Notes: generated by a model not told the origin, from the letters alone. Shown: positions 26,825-37,325, numbered from the stretch's first letter. The stretch: 64,000 bases of DNA from Niallia sp. FSL W8-0635 (GCF_038007965.1 NZ_JBBOYD010000001.1:3698501-3762500); one strand, 5' to 3'. A program made the numbers and translations.

Positions 26825-28219
26825 TTAGAAAGGAACAATACCAATTGGATTAATAGCATTTGATTTTGCTTGATTCCAAGGTCCTTTATGCAATTCGAAA
26901 TGCAAATGCTGCCCAGTAGAATCACCAGTGTTACCCATTGTTCCGATACGCTGTCCTTTTGAAACAACATCACCAGCGTTTACAAGACGGCTACCATCTC
27001 TCATATGAGCATAAACTGTTGTATATTGCTGTCCGTCAATGTAATGACTAATAAAAATAACTTGTCCATAACTACTTGAAAGATAAGATCTAATGACAAC
27101 ACCATCTGCAGCGGCATAAATTGGCACAGCTCCAGTTGCTGCAATATCAACACCTGCATGGAAAGTACCCCAACGTTGTCCAAGACCTGAAGATACATAG
27201 CCTGCTCCTGCTGGGCGAGTGAAATTGCCTGATGATACAGAAGTAGATGGCTTAGAAACACTTTGGGAAGTATTTCCGCTTGATGAGCTAGTTGAAGTTG
27301 CTGTTTTCGAACTAGATGATTTAGAGCTTGAAGCTTTTTGTGCTGCAGCTCTTTCAGCAGCAGCCTTTGCTTCCTCTGCTTTTCGTTGTTTTTCTGCTTC
27401 CGCCGCTTGTCTTGCTAACTCGGCTTGTCTTTCATTTTCTAATTGTATTGCTTTTTCCATCGCTACCTTTTGATCCTTAAGTAGCTGTTCTTCCTCTTCT
27501 AAAGAAAGCATTTCTGCATGTACATTTTTTTCTTCTTTCTTCAGTTGTGCCATTAGTTTATCTTTTTCTTTTTTCTCTGAATTCAACTGAGAATTTAACG
27601 ATTCTAAATCAGCAAGCATCGTTTCAAGAGAGCTTAATTTTGACTTTAGCTCTGCTTGAGATTGTTCCAATAATTTTTTATCCGCTTCTTGCTCTTTAAT
27701 TATCGTTTGATCCGCTTCGACGATTGTTGCCACAGCACCAACTCTATCAATAAAATCACTGAAGCTTTGTGACCCCATTAAAACATCCAGGTAATTAACC
27801 ATACCACCTGTTTGCTGATAAGATCTTGCTCTCTCCTTCAATAATTCATTTCGCTTTTCTATTCTTGCAGTTACTTCTTTAATTTGCTTTTCTAATTTTT
27901 TTACTTCTGTTTTCGTAGTGGAAATTTGTTCTTTTTTCTCTGTAATTTTTACCTGTGTACTAGAAATAGAAGTATTTATTCTTTGAAGCTCTGTTTCTAC
28001 TGATTCTTGTTCTGAATGAATATCACTCAATTTATTACTAGAATCATTTAGTTTTGATTTTACGTCGCTTTGTTTATTCTCAATATCACTTTTTTCCTTA
28101 TTCAACTCACTAAGAGATGTTTCGGCATATGCAGTTGATGTAGTAGAGGCTGTATAAGCTACGATACTGCTTATACTTAATGCAGATATAAGTGTTATTT
28201 TTGCTACTTTCTTTTTCAT
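26825..28219 (-). CDS. FtsEX-type murein hydrolase: coiled-coil plus M23 (LytM) endopeptidase
   Basis: 464 residues: a signal peptide (MKKKVAKITLISALSISSIV, cut near AYA-ETS), long coiled coil (about 35-255), an Ala/Glu/Lys- then Ser/Thr-rich linker (about 255-325) and a C-terminal M23 domain. The M23 zinc motifs are present (FHAGVDIAA and GQHLHFELHKG), so it should cut peptidoglycan stem peptides itself. The coiled coil is the part FtsX controls in EnvC, PcsB and CwlO. It lies just downstream of ftsEX on the same strand, 150 bases away, supporting that pairing. It is not CwlO itself, which has an NlpC/P60 domain. Confidence 0.92.
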   Translation of the reverse strand: MKKKVAKITLISALSISSIVAYTASTTSTAYAETSLSELNKEKSDIENKQSDVKSKLNDSSNKLSDIHSEQESVETELQRINTSISSTQVKITEKKEQISTTKTEVKKLEKQIKEVTARIEKRNELLKERARSYQQTGGMVNYLDVLMGSQSFSDFIDRVGAVATIVEADQTIIKEQEADKKLLEQSQAELKSKLSSLETMLADLESLNSQLNSEKKEKDKLMAQLKKEEKNVHAEMLSLEEEEQLLKDQKVAMEKAIQLENERQAELARQAAEAEKQRKAEEAKAAAERAAAQKASSSKSSSSKTATSTSSSSGNTSQSVSKPSTSVSSGNFTRPAGAGYVSSGLGQRWGTFHAGVDIAATGAVPIYAAADGVVIRSYLSSSYGQVIFISHYIDGQQYTTVYAHMRDGSRLVNAGDVVSKGQRIGTMGNTGDSTGQHLHFELHKGPWNQAKSNAINPIGIVPF

Positions 28220-28308
28220 CTAGTAGAAGCTCCTTCCCCGTATACCAATAAGCAAACTTGGTAAATTTGTTGCTTTCTCTCTGTTTTTTTCAAATAGAAT
28301 AGCTTGAA

Positions 28309-28335
28309 GCACTATAGTTCCCGTTCTCCAAGCTA
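28309..28335. repeat. Weak hairpin between ftsX and the M23 gene
   Basis: TAGCTTG and CAAGCTA arms with a 13-base loop and no good U-run. Possibly a partial terminator. Confidence 0.3.
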
Positions 28336-28371
28336 TTGACCATAAGACTAATTTTTTTATCGACGACTAAC

Positions 28372-29265
28372 TTACACTTTTAAAAACTTGCGAATACTCA
28401 TTACAGAACCCCAAATTCCAATTACTGCTCCCATTAGAAGAAGTAATCCACCAACTTGGTATACAAATGGAGTGAAATCTAAAATTTTAATATAGCTTCC
28501 TGCTAGCTTCGCAACTAAAAATTGATGCGCATAATAATAAACTGCACTAACCGCAGCTATCGGTATAATGGATCCAACTATGCCAAGCCACATACCTTCT
28601 AAGAAAAACGGCCAGCGGATAAACCAATTCGTTGCACCTACTAAACGCATGATTTCAATTTCTTTTCTTCTTGCAACAATTGTAATTTTAATGGTATTGG
28701 AAATAAGGAACATCGCTGTAAATAGTAATCCAATAATTAGCACAATCCCAACATTTCTACTCATATCAATTGCACTAAACAGTTTTTCAACTGTCCCTTG
28801 TCCATACCTAACCTTTGCAGCATGTTCAAATTTCTCGATCTTTTTAACTACTTCCAGTGTATCTTGTGGATCCTTCGTCTTTACAACAAAGACATCATTT
28901 AACGGATTATCCTGTTCAAAGAGTTTAAAGGCATCTCCATCTTCCCCAAGACTACTTATTAGGTTATCTAATTCTTCTCCTTTAGGAGAAAAATTCACAG
29001 TTCCCACTTCTGGTAAAGCCTTAATCTCTTCTTCTAGTGCTTTCTGTTCTTCATCAGTTGCCGCTACATCAATATGCACTCTAATTTCAACATTTTCTTC
29101 AATGGAAGTCGCTACATGATTTAAATTCATCATAATAACGAAAAATACACCAACAAGGATTAATGTGATGGTTACTGCACTGACAGAGGCAAATGTCATC
29201 CAACCGTTACGAAGAAGGCTTTTAAAACTTTCTTTTGTATGTCTAGCTACTGTTCTAGCCTTCAT
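28372..29265 (-). CDS. ftsX: FtsX, membrane partner of FtsE
   Basis: 297 residues with four transmembrane segments: one at the N-terminus (VSAVTITLILVGVFFVIMMN), then an extracellular domain of about 120 residues, and three at the C-terminus. The conserved segment ARRKEIEIMRLVGATNWFIRWPFFLEG is present. FtsEX passes ATP hydrolysis to a periplasmic hydrolase at the wall. I start at ATG 29265 (MKARTVARHTKES), with GAGGTGA eight bases upstream; this overlaps the ftsE end by 11 bases, the usual coupled arrangement, and gives nearly the same length as the B. subtilis protein. Confidence 0.96.
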   Translation of the reverse strand: MKARTVARHTKESFKSLLRNGWMTFASVSAVTITLILVGVFFVIMMNLNHVATSIEENVEIRVHIDVAATDEEQKALEEEIKALPEVGTVNFSPKGEELDNLISSLGEDGDAFKLFEQDNPLNDVFVVKTKDPQDTLEVVKKIEKFEHAAKVRYGQGTVEKLFSAIDMSRNVGIVLIIGLLFTAMFLISNTIKITIVARRKEIEIMRLVGATNWFIRWPFFLEGMWLGIVGSIIPIAAVSAVYYYAHQFLVAKLAGSYIKILDFTPFVYQVGGLLLLMGAVIGIWGSVMSIRKFLKV

Positions 29266-29941
29266 ATCCGTATTCACCTCTCGTTTCATCACGCACAATT
29301 CTTCCGCCCTCAATGGCAATAACACGATGCTTAATCGTATTTACAATTTCACGATTATGTGTTGCCATTACAATTGTAGTACCTCTATTATTAATCGTTT
29401 CAAAGATATTCATGATTTCCCATGACGTCTCAGGGTCTAAATTCCCTGTTGGTTCATCCGCAATCACTAGTTTAGGGGAATTGACAATCGAACGTGCAAG
29501 CGAAACACGCTGTTGCTCTCCACCAGATAATTCGGTTGGAAGCATCTTTGCTTTATGCTTTAGTCCAACTAATTCTAATGTCTCCAGCACTTTCTTCTTT
29601 ATATATTTAGGGTTTTCTTCAATAACCTCTAATGCAAAGGCAACATTTTCAAATACAGTTAACGTAGGAAGAAGCTTGAAATCCTGAAAGACAACTCCCA
29701 TATTTCTTCTTAACAATGGAACCTTTTTATCTTTTAATTTTTCTAAATTAATACCGTTAATTCGAATACTTCCTTGTGTAGGTTTTTCCTCACGATACAT
29801 CATTTTAATAAATGTTGATTTACCTGCACCACTTGGTCCTACCACATAAACAAATTCACCTTGATTAATCCTAACATTTATCCCATTAGCGGCTATTACA
29901 CCGTTAGCGTACTTCTTCATTACATTCTTCATTTCTATCAT
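29255..29941 (-). CDS. ftsE: FtsE, ATPase of the FtsEX complex
   Basis: 228-residue ABC ATPase with Walker A GPSGAGKST, signature LSGGEQQRV and Walker B/extension LVIADEPTGNLDP, all typical of FtsE. It drives FtsX, which activates the adjacent coiled-coil peptidase during elongation or sporulation. First gene of the ftsE-ftsX pair. Confidence 0.97.
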   Translation of the reverse strand: MIEMKNVMKKYANGVIAANGINVRINQGEFVYVVGPSGAGKSTFIKMMYREEKPTQGSIRINGINLEKLKDKKVPLLRRNMGVVFQDFKLLPTLTVFENVAFALEVIEENPKYIKKKVLETLELVGLKHKAKMLPTELSGGEQQRVSLARSIVNSPKLVIADEPTGNLDPETSWEIMNIFETINNRGTTIVMATHNREIVNTIKHRVIAIEGGRIVRDETRGEYGYEG

Positions 29942-30604
29942 CTATTATCACACCTGAATTATTTTTTGTATGGATTATGGAAAAGCGAAGAAATTACATT
30001 TGAGTTTTAAAACATAAACGAATCACAGAAGAGTATTATGGAAGTGATTTGGTTCATGAATTTATCCTCTGGCAATAAGTTTATTTTTCCCTAACCTATT
30101 CTTTCTATTTTTCCATATGATTCAAAAACCAAAATTCGACAACTTTCAACCGACTAAAAGTGACAATCTGAACTATTCTCAGGCTGTCCCCTTACTTACT
30201 TAAGCTATTATATCATCATAATACGGCAAATTAATGTAAAAAATTATTACATTTTCTTTTCAAACATAACATAAAGTACTATTGATTTCATCATATGCCA
30301 ACAATTCCTATTATTATAGTACTACAAATCGACCTAATTCCCCTTATTTTTCGTAATTTTTTTCGATAAATAGTATTATATGCCTAAAAAACAAAAATAT
30401 TATTGGAATTATTTACATAAAAGCAAACCGTTTTTAGCCTGACACAAAAAATTCACAAATTTACAAGCTTCTCTATAGAGAAAATTCGACAAAATCCTTC
30501 TAAAAGATTTCATATTAAAAAAGAGAATATCGACATTTAGTATGAATCCATTTTAAAAAATAGATGACTCAACACTAAAAAGATACTCTCTAAAAAAATC
30601 CTGT
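29942..30604. other. Intergenic region upstream of ftsE
   Basis: 663 bases without a credible gene; the cytochrome cccB found near here in B. subtilis is absent. An extended -10 (TGATATAAT on the minus strand, 30215-30207) could start ftsE transcription with a long leader, but no good -35 is seen. At 30521-30595 a loose inverted repeat (AGAGAATATC / GATACTCTCT) with a long loop follows the yvjA stop. Confidence 0.4.
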
Positions 30605-31423
30605 TTATTTAAAACCTCGTCCTAACACCTCTGAAGCATCCGTTACCACAACAAATGCCGCTTCATCGATAGACTTTACTAATTGCTTTAATTTCATAAA
30701 TTGTGATTGATCTACGACACACATCAGAATCGGTCTTTCTGAATCTGTATAACCACCATGCGCAGTTAACTTCGTTACACCACGATCAATTTTATTTAAA
30801 ATTCCTTCTCGTACTTCATCTTGTTTATCTGTAATAATTAAAGTCATCTTCGAGCTACCAAATCCTATTTGCACAAGATCAATGGTTTTGCTAGTCACAA
30901 ATAATGCAATCAAGGCATATAAACCTTGTTCAATACTAAATACGATAGAAGCAGTAATAACGATAACCCCATCAATTAATGCCACACATTTCCCTAACGA
31001 AATTCCCGTGTATTTGTTAATGATTTGTGCAGCTAAATCCGTTCCTCCTGTTGATGCTTTCCCTCTAAATACAATACCAATTCCTAAACCAATACCAATT
31101 CCGCCATAAAGAGCGGCTAATAATGGTTCATTTGTCCATGGCTCCAATCCTCTTGATAGGTAAACAACAAATGGCAAAAACACAGTGCCTACAAGCGTTT
31201 TTGCTCCAAAGTTTTTCCCTAATAATAGGACTCCTAATATAAATAATGGAATATTAAATGCCCATTGGACATATGCTGGCTCCCACTGAAACATCGCCTT
31301 TGTAATCGTGCTTATTCCACTAACTCCGCCAGATGCAATATTATTAGGTAATAAAAACAAATTAAAGGATAAAGCGACAATTGCCGACCCTATTAGCACG
31401 TATATATACTCGCGCATTTTCAT
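30605..31423 (-). CDS. yvjA: YitT/DUF2179-family membrane protein (YvjA)
   Basis: 272 residues: five or six hydrophobic segments in the first 180 residues (GSAIVALSFNLFLLPNNIASGG; GKASTGGTDLAAQIINKYTG, the YitT loop) and a cytoplasmic DUF2179 domain at the C-terminus (RGVTKLTAHGGYTDSERPILMCVV). The GGVSG and GGTD signatures place it in this family, whose biochemical function is unknown. Position between ftsE and prfB agrees with B. subtilis yvjA. Confidence 0.88.
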   Translation of the reverse strand: MKMREYIYVLIGSAIVALSFNLFLLPNNIASGGVSGISTITKAMFQWEPAYVQWAFNIPLFILGVLLLGKNFGAKTLVGTVFLPFVVYLSRGLEPWTNEPLLAALYGGIGIGLGIGIVFRGKASTGGTDLAAQIINKYTGISLGKCVALIDGVIVITASIVFSIEQGLYALIALFVTSKTIDLVQIGFGSSKMTLIITDKQDEVREGILNKIDRGVTKLTAHGGYTDSERPILMCVVDQSQFMKLKQLVKSIDEAAFVVVTDASEVLGRGFK

Positions 31424-31580
31424 TCTTCGACACCCCTATTTTCTTGTCAATTTCTGTCACATTTTTTTGGCGTTCTTTATTCGACAATCTTTTTTATTAT
31501 ATAGAAATCGCAAAGAGTATTATCAAAAAAATGACATCATTTTCATATTCAGCAATTTTTTTATAGAAAAAATACAGTCT

Positions 31581-31613
31581 AAATAGAGGGATTGTTTCTC
31601 ATTCCCTCTATTT
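31581..31613. repeat. Hairpin in the yvjA-uppP spacer
   Basis: Perfect 11-bp arms AAATAGAGGGA and TCCCTCTATTT around an 11-base loop. It has no immediate U-run, so it may be an mRNA structure in the yvjA leader. Confidence 0.4.
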
Positions 31614-31738
31614 ATTAATATTCCATAATCGTTCCATAAAAAAATGAAGTGATTCTTCTCAAGCAGTGAGTATATCACCTAATATTTGAAGTGTAAATAG
31701 TGACAAATTAGCGTGGTAAAGTGATGAAAAGCAATTTT

Positions 31739-31765
31739 TGACCTCGCAAAAATTGCGAGGTCTTT
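31739..31765 (+). terminator. Plus-strand hairpin with U-run beside uppP
   Basis: GACCTCGC-AAAAATT-GCGAGGTC followed on the plus strand by TTTTTAA. There is no plus-strand gene upstream. On the minus strand, where uppP ends, the T-run is lacking. It could terminate an unannotated short plus-strand RNA or act weakly for uppP. Confidence 0.6.
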
Positions 31766-31771
31766 TTAAGC

Positions 31772-32572
31772 TTATAAAATGAAAATCCAAAAGAGGATAG
31801 CAAGTCCGAATCGATAATAGGCAAAGGGAGCTAGCTTAATTTTATTAATTAACTGTAAGAAAAACCTAATAGCTATTAATGCAACGATAAAAGCCGTGAA
31901 AAAGCCAGTCAAGAAAAGAGGAAGATCTTCTAGAGATAAATAGTTCCAGCTTTCCAATAAGTCCTTTCCTGTCGCAGCGGCCATAATGGGAATCGCCATA
32001 ATAAAAGTAAACTCAGATGCTGTTTTGTGATTCATGCCAGCAAGCAATCCCCCAGATAAAGTGGCACCAGAACGGGAAAATCCTGGAACTAACGCAAAGC
32101 ATTGAAACATTCCTACTGCCAAAGCTTGTCTATAAGTAACCTGATCTAACGTTTCTGCTGTTGTTTTTTTTGGCTTCCATTTCTCGGCCGCAAGCATCAA
32201 TAGTCCACCAATGATAAGCGTAATCACAACTGTACCTGAACGAAAAAGAACTTCCTTTATAAAATCATAAAATAGAACGCCACCTATTCCAAATGGAATA
32301 ATTCCAATGGCAATATGAAAAATGCTTAATGTTCCTACATCTTCATCCTTTTGCCATTTCTTTATCCCAATAATACTTAAGATTCTTCTCCAAAACACAA
32401 AAACAACCGCAAGAATACTGCCTAATTGAATAATAATTTCAAAGGTTTTTGCTTTTTCACCGGTAAATTCAAGTAAATGCGCTACTAAAATAAGATGACC
32501 CGTTGAGGAAACTGGAGCAAACTCCGTTAATCCTTCTACTATTCCTAATATAATTGCAATGATTATCTCCAT
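31772..32572 (-). CDS. uppP: Undecaprenyl-diphosphatase UppP (BacA type)
   Basis: 266-residue integral membrane enzyme recycling undecaprenyl pyrophosphate to the monophosphate carrier for wall synthesis; confers bacitracin tolerance when abundant. The motif EFAPVSSTGHLIL (about 17-29) and PGFSRSGATLSGG (about 163-175) form the active site. Eight or so transmembrane helices. It is single and not part of the B. subtilis gene order here, so probably a local addition between prfB and yvjA. Confidence 0.96.
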   Translation of the reverse strand: MEIIIAIILGIVEGLTEFAPVSSTGHLILVAHLLEFTGEKAKTFEIIIQLGSILAVVFVFWRRILSIIGIKKWQKDEDVGTLSIFHIAIGIIPFGIGGVLFYDFIKEVLFRSGTVVITLIIGGLLMLAAEKWKPKKTTAETLDQVTYRQALAVGMFQCFALVPGFSRSGATLSGGLLAGMNHKTASEFTFIMAIPIMAAATGKDLLESWNYLSLEDLPLFLTGFFTAFIVALIAIRFFLQLINKIKLAPFAYYRFGLAILFWIFIL

Positions 32573-32730
32573 AAAGTACCTCCTTTTAGAAAGATTCTTG
32601 TTAGAAAATTTATCCCTTTCCCCTTTCCACGTTTTCCTTTTTGGGAATCACTCTTTAACCCCAACATCCAAAACGCCTGTCCTTTTAAAATATATTATGA
32701 AGAAGAGATTATAGACCGAACATTTTTCAA

Positions 32731-32760
32731 AAAAAATAGCCACCACTAAGTGATGACTAC
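32731..32760 (-). terminator. Intrinsic terminator of prfB
   Basis: TAGTCATCAC and GTGGTGGCTA pair fully (with G-U) around a three-base loop. Seven or more Ts follow on the minus strand. Confidence 0.88.
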
Positions 32761-32769
32761 ATCTATTCA

Positions 32770-33877
32770 TTAAGCATTATTAATCTTGGAACGAAGATAA
32801 GCATTAACAAAGATATCAAGGTCACCATCCATTACGGATTGTGTGTTTCCTACCTCTGTATTAGTTCGATGATCCTTTACCATGGAATATGGATGGAAAA
32901 CGTATGAACGGATTTGGCTTCCCCAACCAATTTCCTTTTGCTCACCACGGATTTCTGCAAGCTTTTCTTCTTGTTCTTCAATTTTACGTTGGTATAATTT
33001 CGCTTTTAACATTTTCATTGCTGTTTCTCTGTTTTTAATTTGAGAGCGCTCTGTTTGACAGGAAACAACAACACCTGTTGGTATATGTGTAATACGAACG
33101 GCAGAGTCGGTTGTATTAATATGCTGACCACCCGCTCCACTTGCACGATACGTATCAATTTTCAAGTCTTCTGTGCGCACTTCGATTTCAATTTCATCAT
33201 TAAACTCAGGCATTACATCGCAAGAAACGAAACTTGTATGTCTGCGGCCAGAGGAATCAAATGGGGAAATACGAACTAAACGATGAACCCCTTTTTCTGC
33301 TTTTAAGTATCCGTATGCGTTATGTCCTTTAATCGCTAACGTTACACTCTTAATTCCAGCTTCGTCGCCTGGTAAATAGTCCAAGGTCTCCACTTTAAAT
33401 CCTTTTTTCTCCGCATATCTAGTGTACATACGCAAAAGCATGCTGCCCCAGTCTTGAGACTCTGTCCCACCTGCACCTGGATGAAGTTCCAAGATAGCAT
33501 TATTTTTATCATATGGTCCACTTAATAATAAATTTAATTCAAACTGGCTTAAGCTACCAACTAATTCTGTAAGCTCTTCTTCCAACTCTGCGCGAAGCTC
33601 CGCATCATCTTCTTCTTTTACCAGTTCATACGTCAACTCAAGATTTTCAAATGTTTCCACTAATTTATAGAACTCATGCACCTGATCCTTTAATGCATTG
33701 CTTTCTGAAATGACTGTTTGTGCTGCCTGCTGATCATTCCAGAAATCAGGATGAAGCATGTCATCTTCTAACATAGCAATACGTGCCTCTTTATTTTCTA
33801 AGTCAAAGAGACCCCCTAAAGTTTTCTAGTGTTACATTTATCTTCTCTAACTCATTACGAATATCTGCTAATTCCAT
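32770..33877 (-). CDS. prfB: Peptide chain release factor 2, with programmed +1 frameshift
   Basis: Release factor for UGA and UAA stop codons. The zero frame begins at ATG 33877 (AAGGGTGA upstream) and reads 24 codons, [20 protein letters not shown] then RGSL, to an in-frame TGA at 33805-33803. Shifting +1 at CTT-TGA-C continues as [16 protein letters not shown] through the main body. An internal AGGGGG lies three bases before CTT, exactly as in the classic RF2 autoregulatory site. The joined product is 368 residues. GGQ is seen in [12 protein letters not shown] and the UGA-recognition SPF in [11 protein letters not shown]. Low RF2 causes a pause at UGA and favours the shift. Confidence 0.96.
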
Positions 33878-33989
33878 TAATGTCACCCTTTATATAAATT
33901 ATAGTTCTAAGTAGTTTTCTACTTCCTTTATGTATTATATGGCTTTTTGAAAAAAAATGCATGTTTTCCTGTTAATTTAATGGTGAAGA

Positions 33990-34345
33990 GTAGAATTAGC
34001 TTACTTGCGACTTCCTCACTCTTACTTGCAACTTCCTCTCTCTTACTTGCGACTTCCCCTCTTTTACTTGCGACTCCCTCCTTTGCTTGCGACTTCCTCC
34101 CCCTTACTTGCGACTTCCTCACTCTTACTTGCAACTTCCTCCCTCTTACTTGCGACTTCCCCTCTTTTACTTGCGACTCCCTCCTTTGCTTGCAACTTCC
34201 TCTCTCTTACTTGCAACTTCCTCTCTCTTACTTGCAACTTCCTCTCTCTTACTTGCAACTTTCTCGCTCTTACTTGCGACTTCTCCACCCTTACTTGCTA
34301 CTTCTCCACCCTTACTTGCGACTTTTCCTCTTTTACTTGCACCCC
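33990..34345. repeat. 21-bp minisatellite between prfB and secA
   Basis: About 16 degenerate tandem copies of a 21-base unit of the form CTTACTTGCRACTTCCTCTC. Because 21 is a multiple of three, all frames stay open and give artificial repeats (VASKREE on the minus strand). The unit is pyrimidine-rich on the plus strand, with a C-rich tail to 34400. No spacers, so not CRISPR. A weak hairpin (CTTTTCC / GGGAAGAG, 34445-34462) with AAAAAAA on the plus side may terminate secA. The whole 33878-34480 gap holds no convincing gene. Confidence 0.85.
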
Positions 34346-34480
34346 CCACACTCTTCCCCACGCCCCCCCCACACTCCAACTTCCCTCCCCACCATCAACC
34401 TCCTCCAACCCCCAATCACACCAAACAAAAAAAGCCCACCTCTTCCCAAAAGGAAAAGATAGACTCCTCACTATCATTTA

Positions 34481-37000
34481 TTAAAGATTTGCTCCATGGC
34501 AATTTTTATATTTCTTTCCGCTTCCACAGAAGCATGGTGCATTACGACCGATGTCTAGTTGTTTCACTGCTGGTTTTTTCTTTGGTTTCTTATCTCCGCC
34601 TTCTTCTTTCGGGTTTACTGCTTGGCCTTTTGCCACTTCTTCCCTTTCCAGATTGTTGCGGATTTCTGCTTTCATGATATATTTTGCGACATCTTCTTCA
34701 ATGGCAATAACCATTGCTTCAAACATAGCAAAGCCTTCTGATTGATATTCACGAAGCGGATCGATTTGTCCATATGCACGAAGGTGAATCCCTTGGCGTA
34801 ATTGATCCATTTGGTCAATATGGTCAATCCACTTGCTGTCTACTGCACGAAGCACGATAACTTTTTCAAATTCGCGCATTTGCTCAGGAGAAAGCTTCTC
34901 TTCTTTTTCATCATAGCTTTGTAGTACTTTCGCAAAAATGAATTCAATAATTTCATCGCTTTCTTTTCCACGAAGCTCACTTGCTTCTACATCGCCTTCA
35001 TTAAGAAGATTTCCATTTACATAATCCACAATTGCTTGAAGATTCCAGCTCTCTCTATCCCCGTTTTCTGGAGTATGTACTTGGACATTTCTCTCTAATG
35101 ATGCTTTAATCATTTTTTCTACAATAGAACGCAGATTTTCAGAAGTTAATACTTCATTACGTTGTGAGTAAATAATCTCACGTTGCTGTCGAAGAACATC
35201 ATCATATTGTAGTAATTGCTTACGTGAATCAAAGTTATTTCCTTCTACACGTTTTTGCGCAGATTCTACAGCACGAGATACCATCTTACTTTGAATAGGC
35301 TGGGAATCATCCATTCCTAGTCGTGACATCATATTTTTCATATTATCAGAGCCGAAGCGGCGCATTAATTCATCTTCCATGGATAGATAGAATTGTGTTA
35401 CCCCTGGATCGCCTTGACGACCAGAACGTCCACGAAGCTGATTATCAATACGTCTACTTTCATGACGTTCTGTACCAATAACTGCTAAACCGCCTAATTC
35501 TTTTACACCTTCGCCAAGTTTAATATCTGTACCACGACCAGCCATGTTAGTTGCAATTGTAACGGAGCCTTTTTCACCGGCCGTTGCAATAATTTCTGCT
35601 TCTCTTTCATGGTTTTTCGCGTTCAAGATATTATGGGGAATCCCTTTTTTCGATAAATACTTCGAAATGATTTCAGATGTTTCTATTGCAACTGTCCCAA
35701 CAAGTACTGGTTGTCCCTTTTTATGACGCTCTGCAATATCTTCTCCTACTGCTCTGAATTTCCCGTCCATAGAAGCATAGATTAAATCAGGGCGGTCATC
35801 ACGAACGATATCACGGTTTGTCGGAATAACAACAACGTTCATATTATAAATGTTGCGGAACTCTTCTTCTTCCGTTTTCGCCGTACCAGTCATCCCTGCA
35901 AGTTTTTCATACATACGGAAATAGTTTTGGAATGTGATAGTTGCAAGGGTCATGCTTTCATTTTGAATTTCTAAGCTTTCTTTTGCTTCAATTGCTTGAT
36001 GCAAGCCATCGCTATAGCGGCGGCCTTTCATTAGGCGGCCTGTAAATTGGTCAACAATGACAATCTCGCCATCTTGAACGACATAATCTACATCCTTATG
36101 CATGCTAGCATGGGCTTTTAATGCCTGGGTAATATGATGGTTAATTGCAACATTAGAAACGTCAAATAGGTTTTCAATTTGGAAAACACGCTCTGCTTTT
36201 GACATTCCTTCTTCTGTTAATTGAACACCTTTTGTTTTTTCATCATACGTGTAATCTTTTTCTGGTTTTAAGCTGCTTACAAATATATTAGCACGAACAT
36301 ACAACTGTGTTGATTTTTGGGCAGAACCAGAAATGATAAGTGGTGTACGTGCTTCATCAATTAAAATGGAGTCCACTTCATCGATTACTGCATAATACAA
36401 TGGTTTTTGTACCTTTTGCTCGTTATAAAGAACCATGTTATCACGCAAATAATCAAAACCAAATTCATTATTTGTTCCATATGTTATATCTGCATTATAG
36501 GCAGCTTGCTTGTCTTCTCTGGATAGACCGTTTAAATTAAGACCTACTGTTAGTCCTAGGAAATTATATAATTGCCCCATCTCAGCAGCATCACGTGTAG
36601 CAAGATATTCATTGACTGTAATAACGTGAACACCTTTACCTGATAATGCATTTAGATACACAGGCATTGTTGCAGTTAACGTTTTACCTTCCCCTGTTTT
36701 CATCTCGGAAATATTACCGTCATGCAGGGATGCTCCCCCCATTAGCTGTACTGGATATGGATATAGTCCAAGTACACGTTTTGCCGCTTCACGAACGACT
36801 GCAAAAGCTTCTACTAATAAGTCGTCTAATGTTTCCCCTTTTTGGAAACGCGCTTTGAATTCTTCTGTTTTTGCTTTTAATTGATCGTCTGACAGTGCTG
36901 CTGTTTCGTCTGCAAGCAATTCCACCTTATCAGCAATTTTAGCTAATTTCTTAATATCGCGTTTGTTTTGATCAAATACTTTATTTAAAATTCCAAGCAT
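34481..37000 (-). CDS. secA: SecA, preprotein translocase ATPase
   Basis: 839-residue motor that drives secretory proteins through SecYEG. Walker A is in [13 protein letters not shown], Walker B in [22 protein letters not shown], helicase motifs in [11 protein letters not shown] and [13 protein letters not shown], and the C-terminal zinc-binding tail in [16 protein letters not shown], which binds SecB or ribosomes. The length agrees with Bacillus SecA (841). It lies directly upstream of prfB, as in B. subtilis; hpf, its usual upstream neighbour, is now 24.8 kb away. A long inverted repeat occupies its leader. Confidence 0.98.
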   Translation of the reverse strand: MLGILNKVFDQNKRDIKKLAKIADKVELLADETAALSDDQLKAKTEEFKARFQKGETLDDLLVEAFAVVREAAKRVLGLYPYPVQLMGGASLHDGNISEMKTGEGKTLTATMPVYLNALSGKGVHVITVNEYLATRDAAEMGQLYNFLGLTVGLNLNGLSREDKQAAYNADITYGTNNEFGFDYLRDNMVLYNEQKVQKPLYYAVIDEVDSILIDEARTPLIISGSAQKSTQLYVRANIFVSSLKPEKDYTYDEKTKGVQLTEEGMSKAERVFQIENLFDVSNVAINHHITQALKAHASMHKDVDYVVQDGEIVIVDQFTGRLMKGRRYSDGLHQAIEAKESLEIQNESMTLATITFQNYFRMYEKLAGMTGTAKTEEEEFRNIYNMNVVVIPTNRDIVRDDRPDLIYASMDGKFRAVGEDIAERHKKGQPVLVGTVAIETSEIISKYLSKKGIPHNILNAKNHEREAEIIATAGEKGSVTIATNMAGRGTDIKLGEGVKELGGLAVIGTERHESRRIDNQLRGRSGRQGDPGVTQFYLSMEDELMRRFGSDNMKNMMSRLGMDDSQPIQSKMVSRAVESAQKRVEGNNFDSRKQLLQYDDVLRQQREIIYSQRNEVLTSENLRSIVEKMIKASLERNVQVHTPENGDRESWNLQAIVDYVNGNLLNEGDVEASELRGKESDEIIEFIFAKVLQSYDEKEEKLSPEQMREFEKVIVLRAVDSKWIDHIDQMDQLRQGIHLRAYGQIDPLREYQSEGFAMFEAMVIAIEEDVAKYIMKAEIRNNLEREEVAKGQAVNPKEEGGDKKPKKKPAVKQLDIGRNAPCFCGSGKKYKNCHGANL

Positions 37001-37050
37001 TAAAAAACGCTCCTTTTTCTATTATAATGAGAAATCACAGTAGATACTGG

Positions 37051-37098
37051 GAAGACTATCTCTTTTTCATTAAAAAAAGATGAAAAAGAATTGTCTTC
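37051..37098 (-). promoter_or_regulatory. Long inverted repeat in the secA leader
   Basis: GAAGACTATCTCTTTTTCAT at 37051-37070 pairs with ATGAAAAAGAATTGTCTTC at 37080-37098 (about 17 pairs with small interruptions, 9-base loop), some 50 bases before the secA start. It might be an old hpf-secA terminator or a leader structure controlling secA. The remaining bases up to 37325 show no other signal. Confidence 0.55.
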
Positions 37099-37325
37099 TT
37101 TGTTAACTTTTACAGGATTCCATCCATCAAAATCATTTTTAAGACCAGTTTATCTTTGAACGTATACACACACTAAAGTGTATACTCTATATTATAGAAG
37201 AAAAATGATTGCTAAATACCCATTTCCCCTTAAATTTAAACTAGTATCATCTATACATCTTACCATTTCCATAATAGCGTGACAACTTATACCTAGTTAG
37301 AACCAGCCATTCTGCCAAATTCCGC

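Noticed and set aside
32770..33774. prfB as an N-terminally truncated pseudogene
   Set aside because: The missing N-terminus is present in the other frame, with the exact RF2 frameshift signal.
33990..34345. Possible CRISPR array
   Set aside because: The units are directly adjacent, without unique spacers, and no cas genes are near.
33947..34677. Overlapping long ORFs on both strands rich in LLLATSS or ASKREEV repeats
   Set aside because: They are produced by the 21-bp tandem repeat, which keeps every frame open; there is no convincing ribosome site and no family resemblance.
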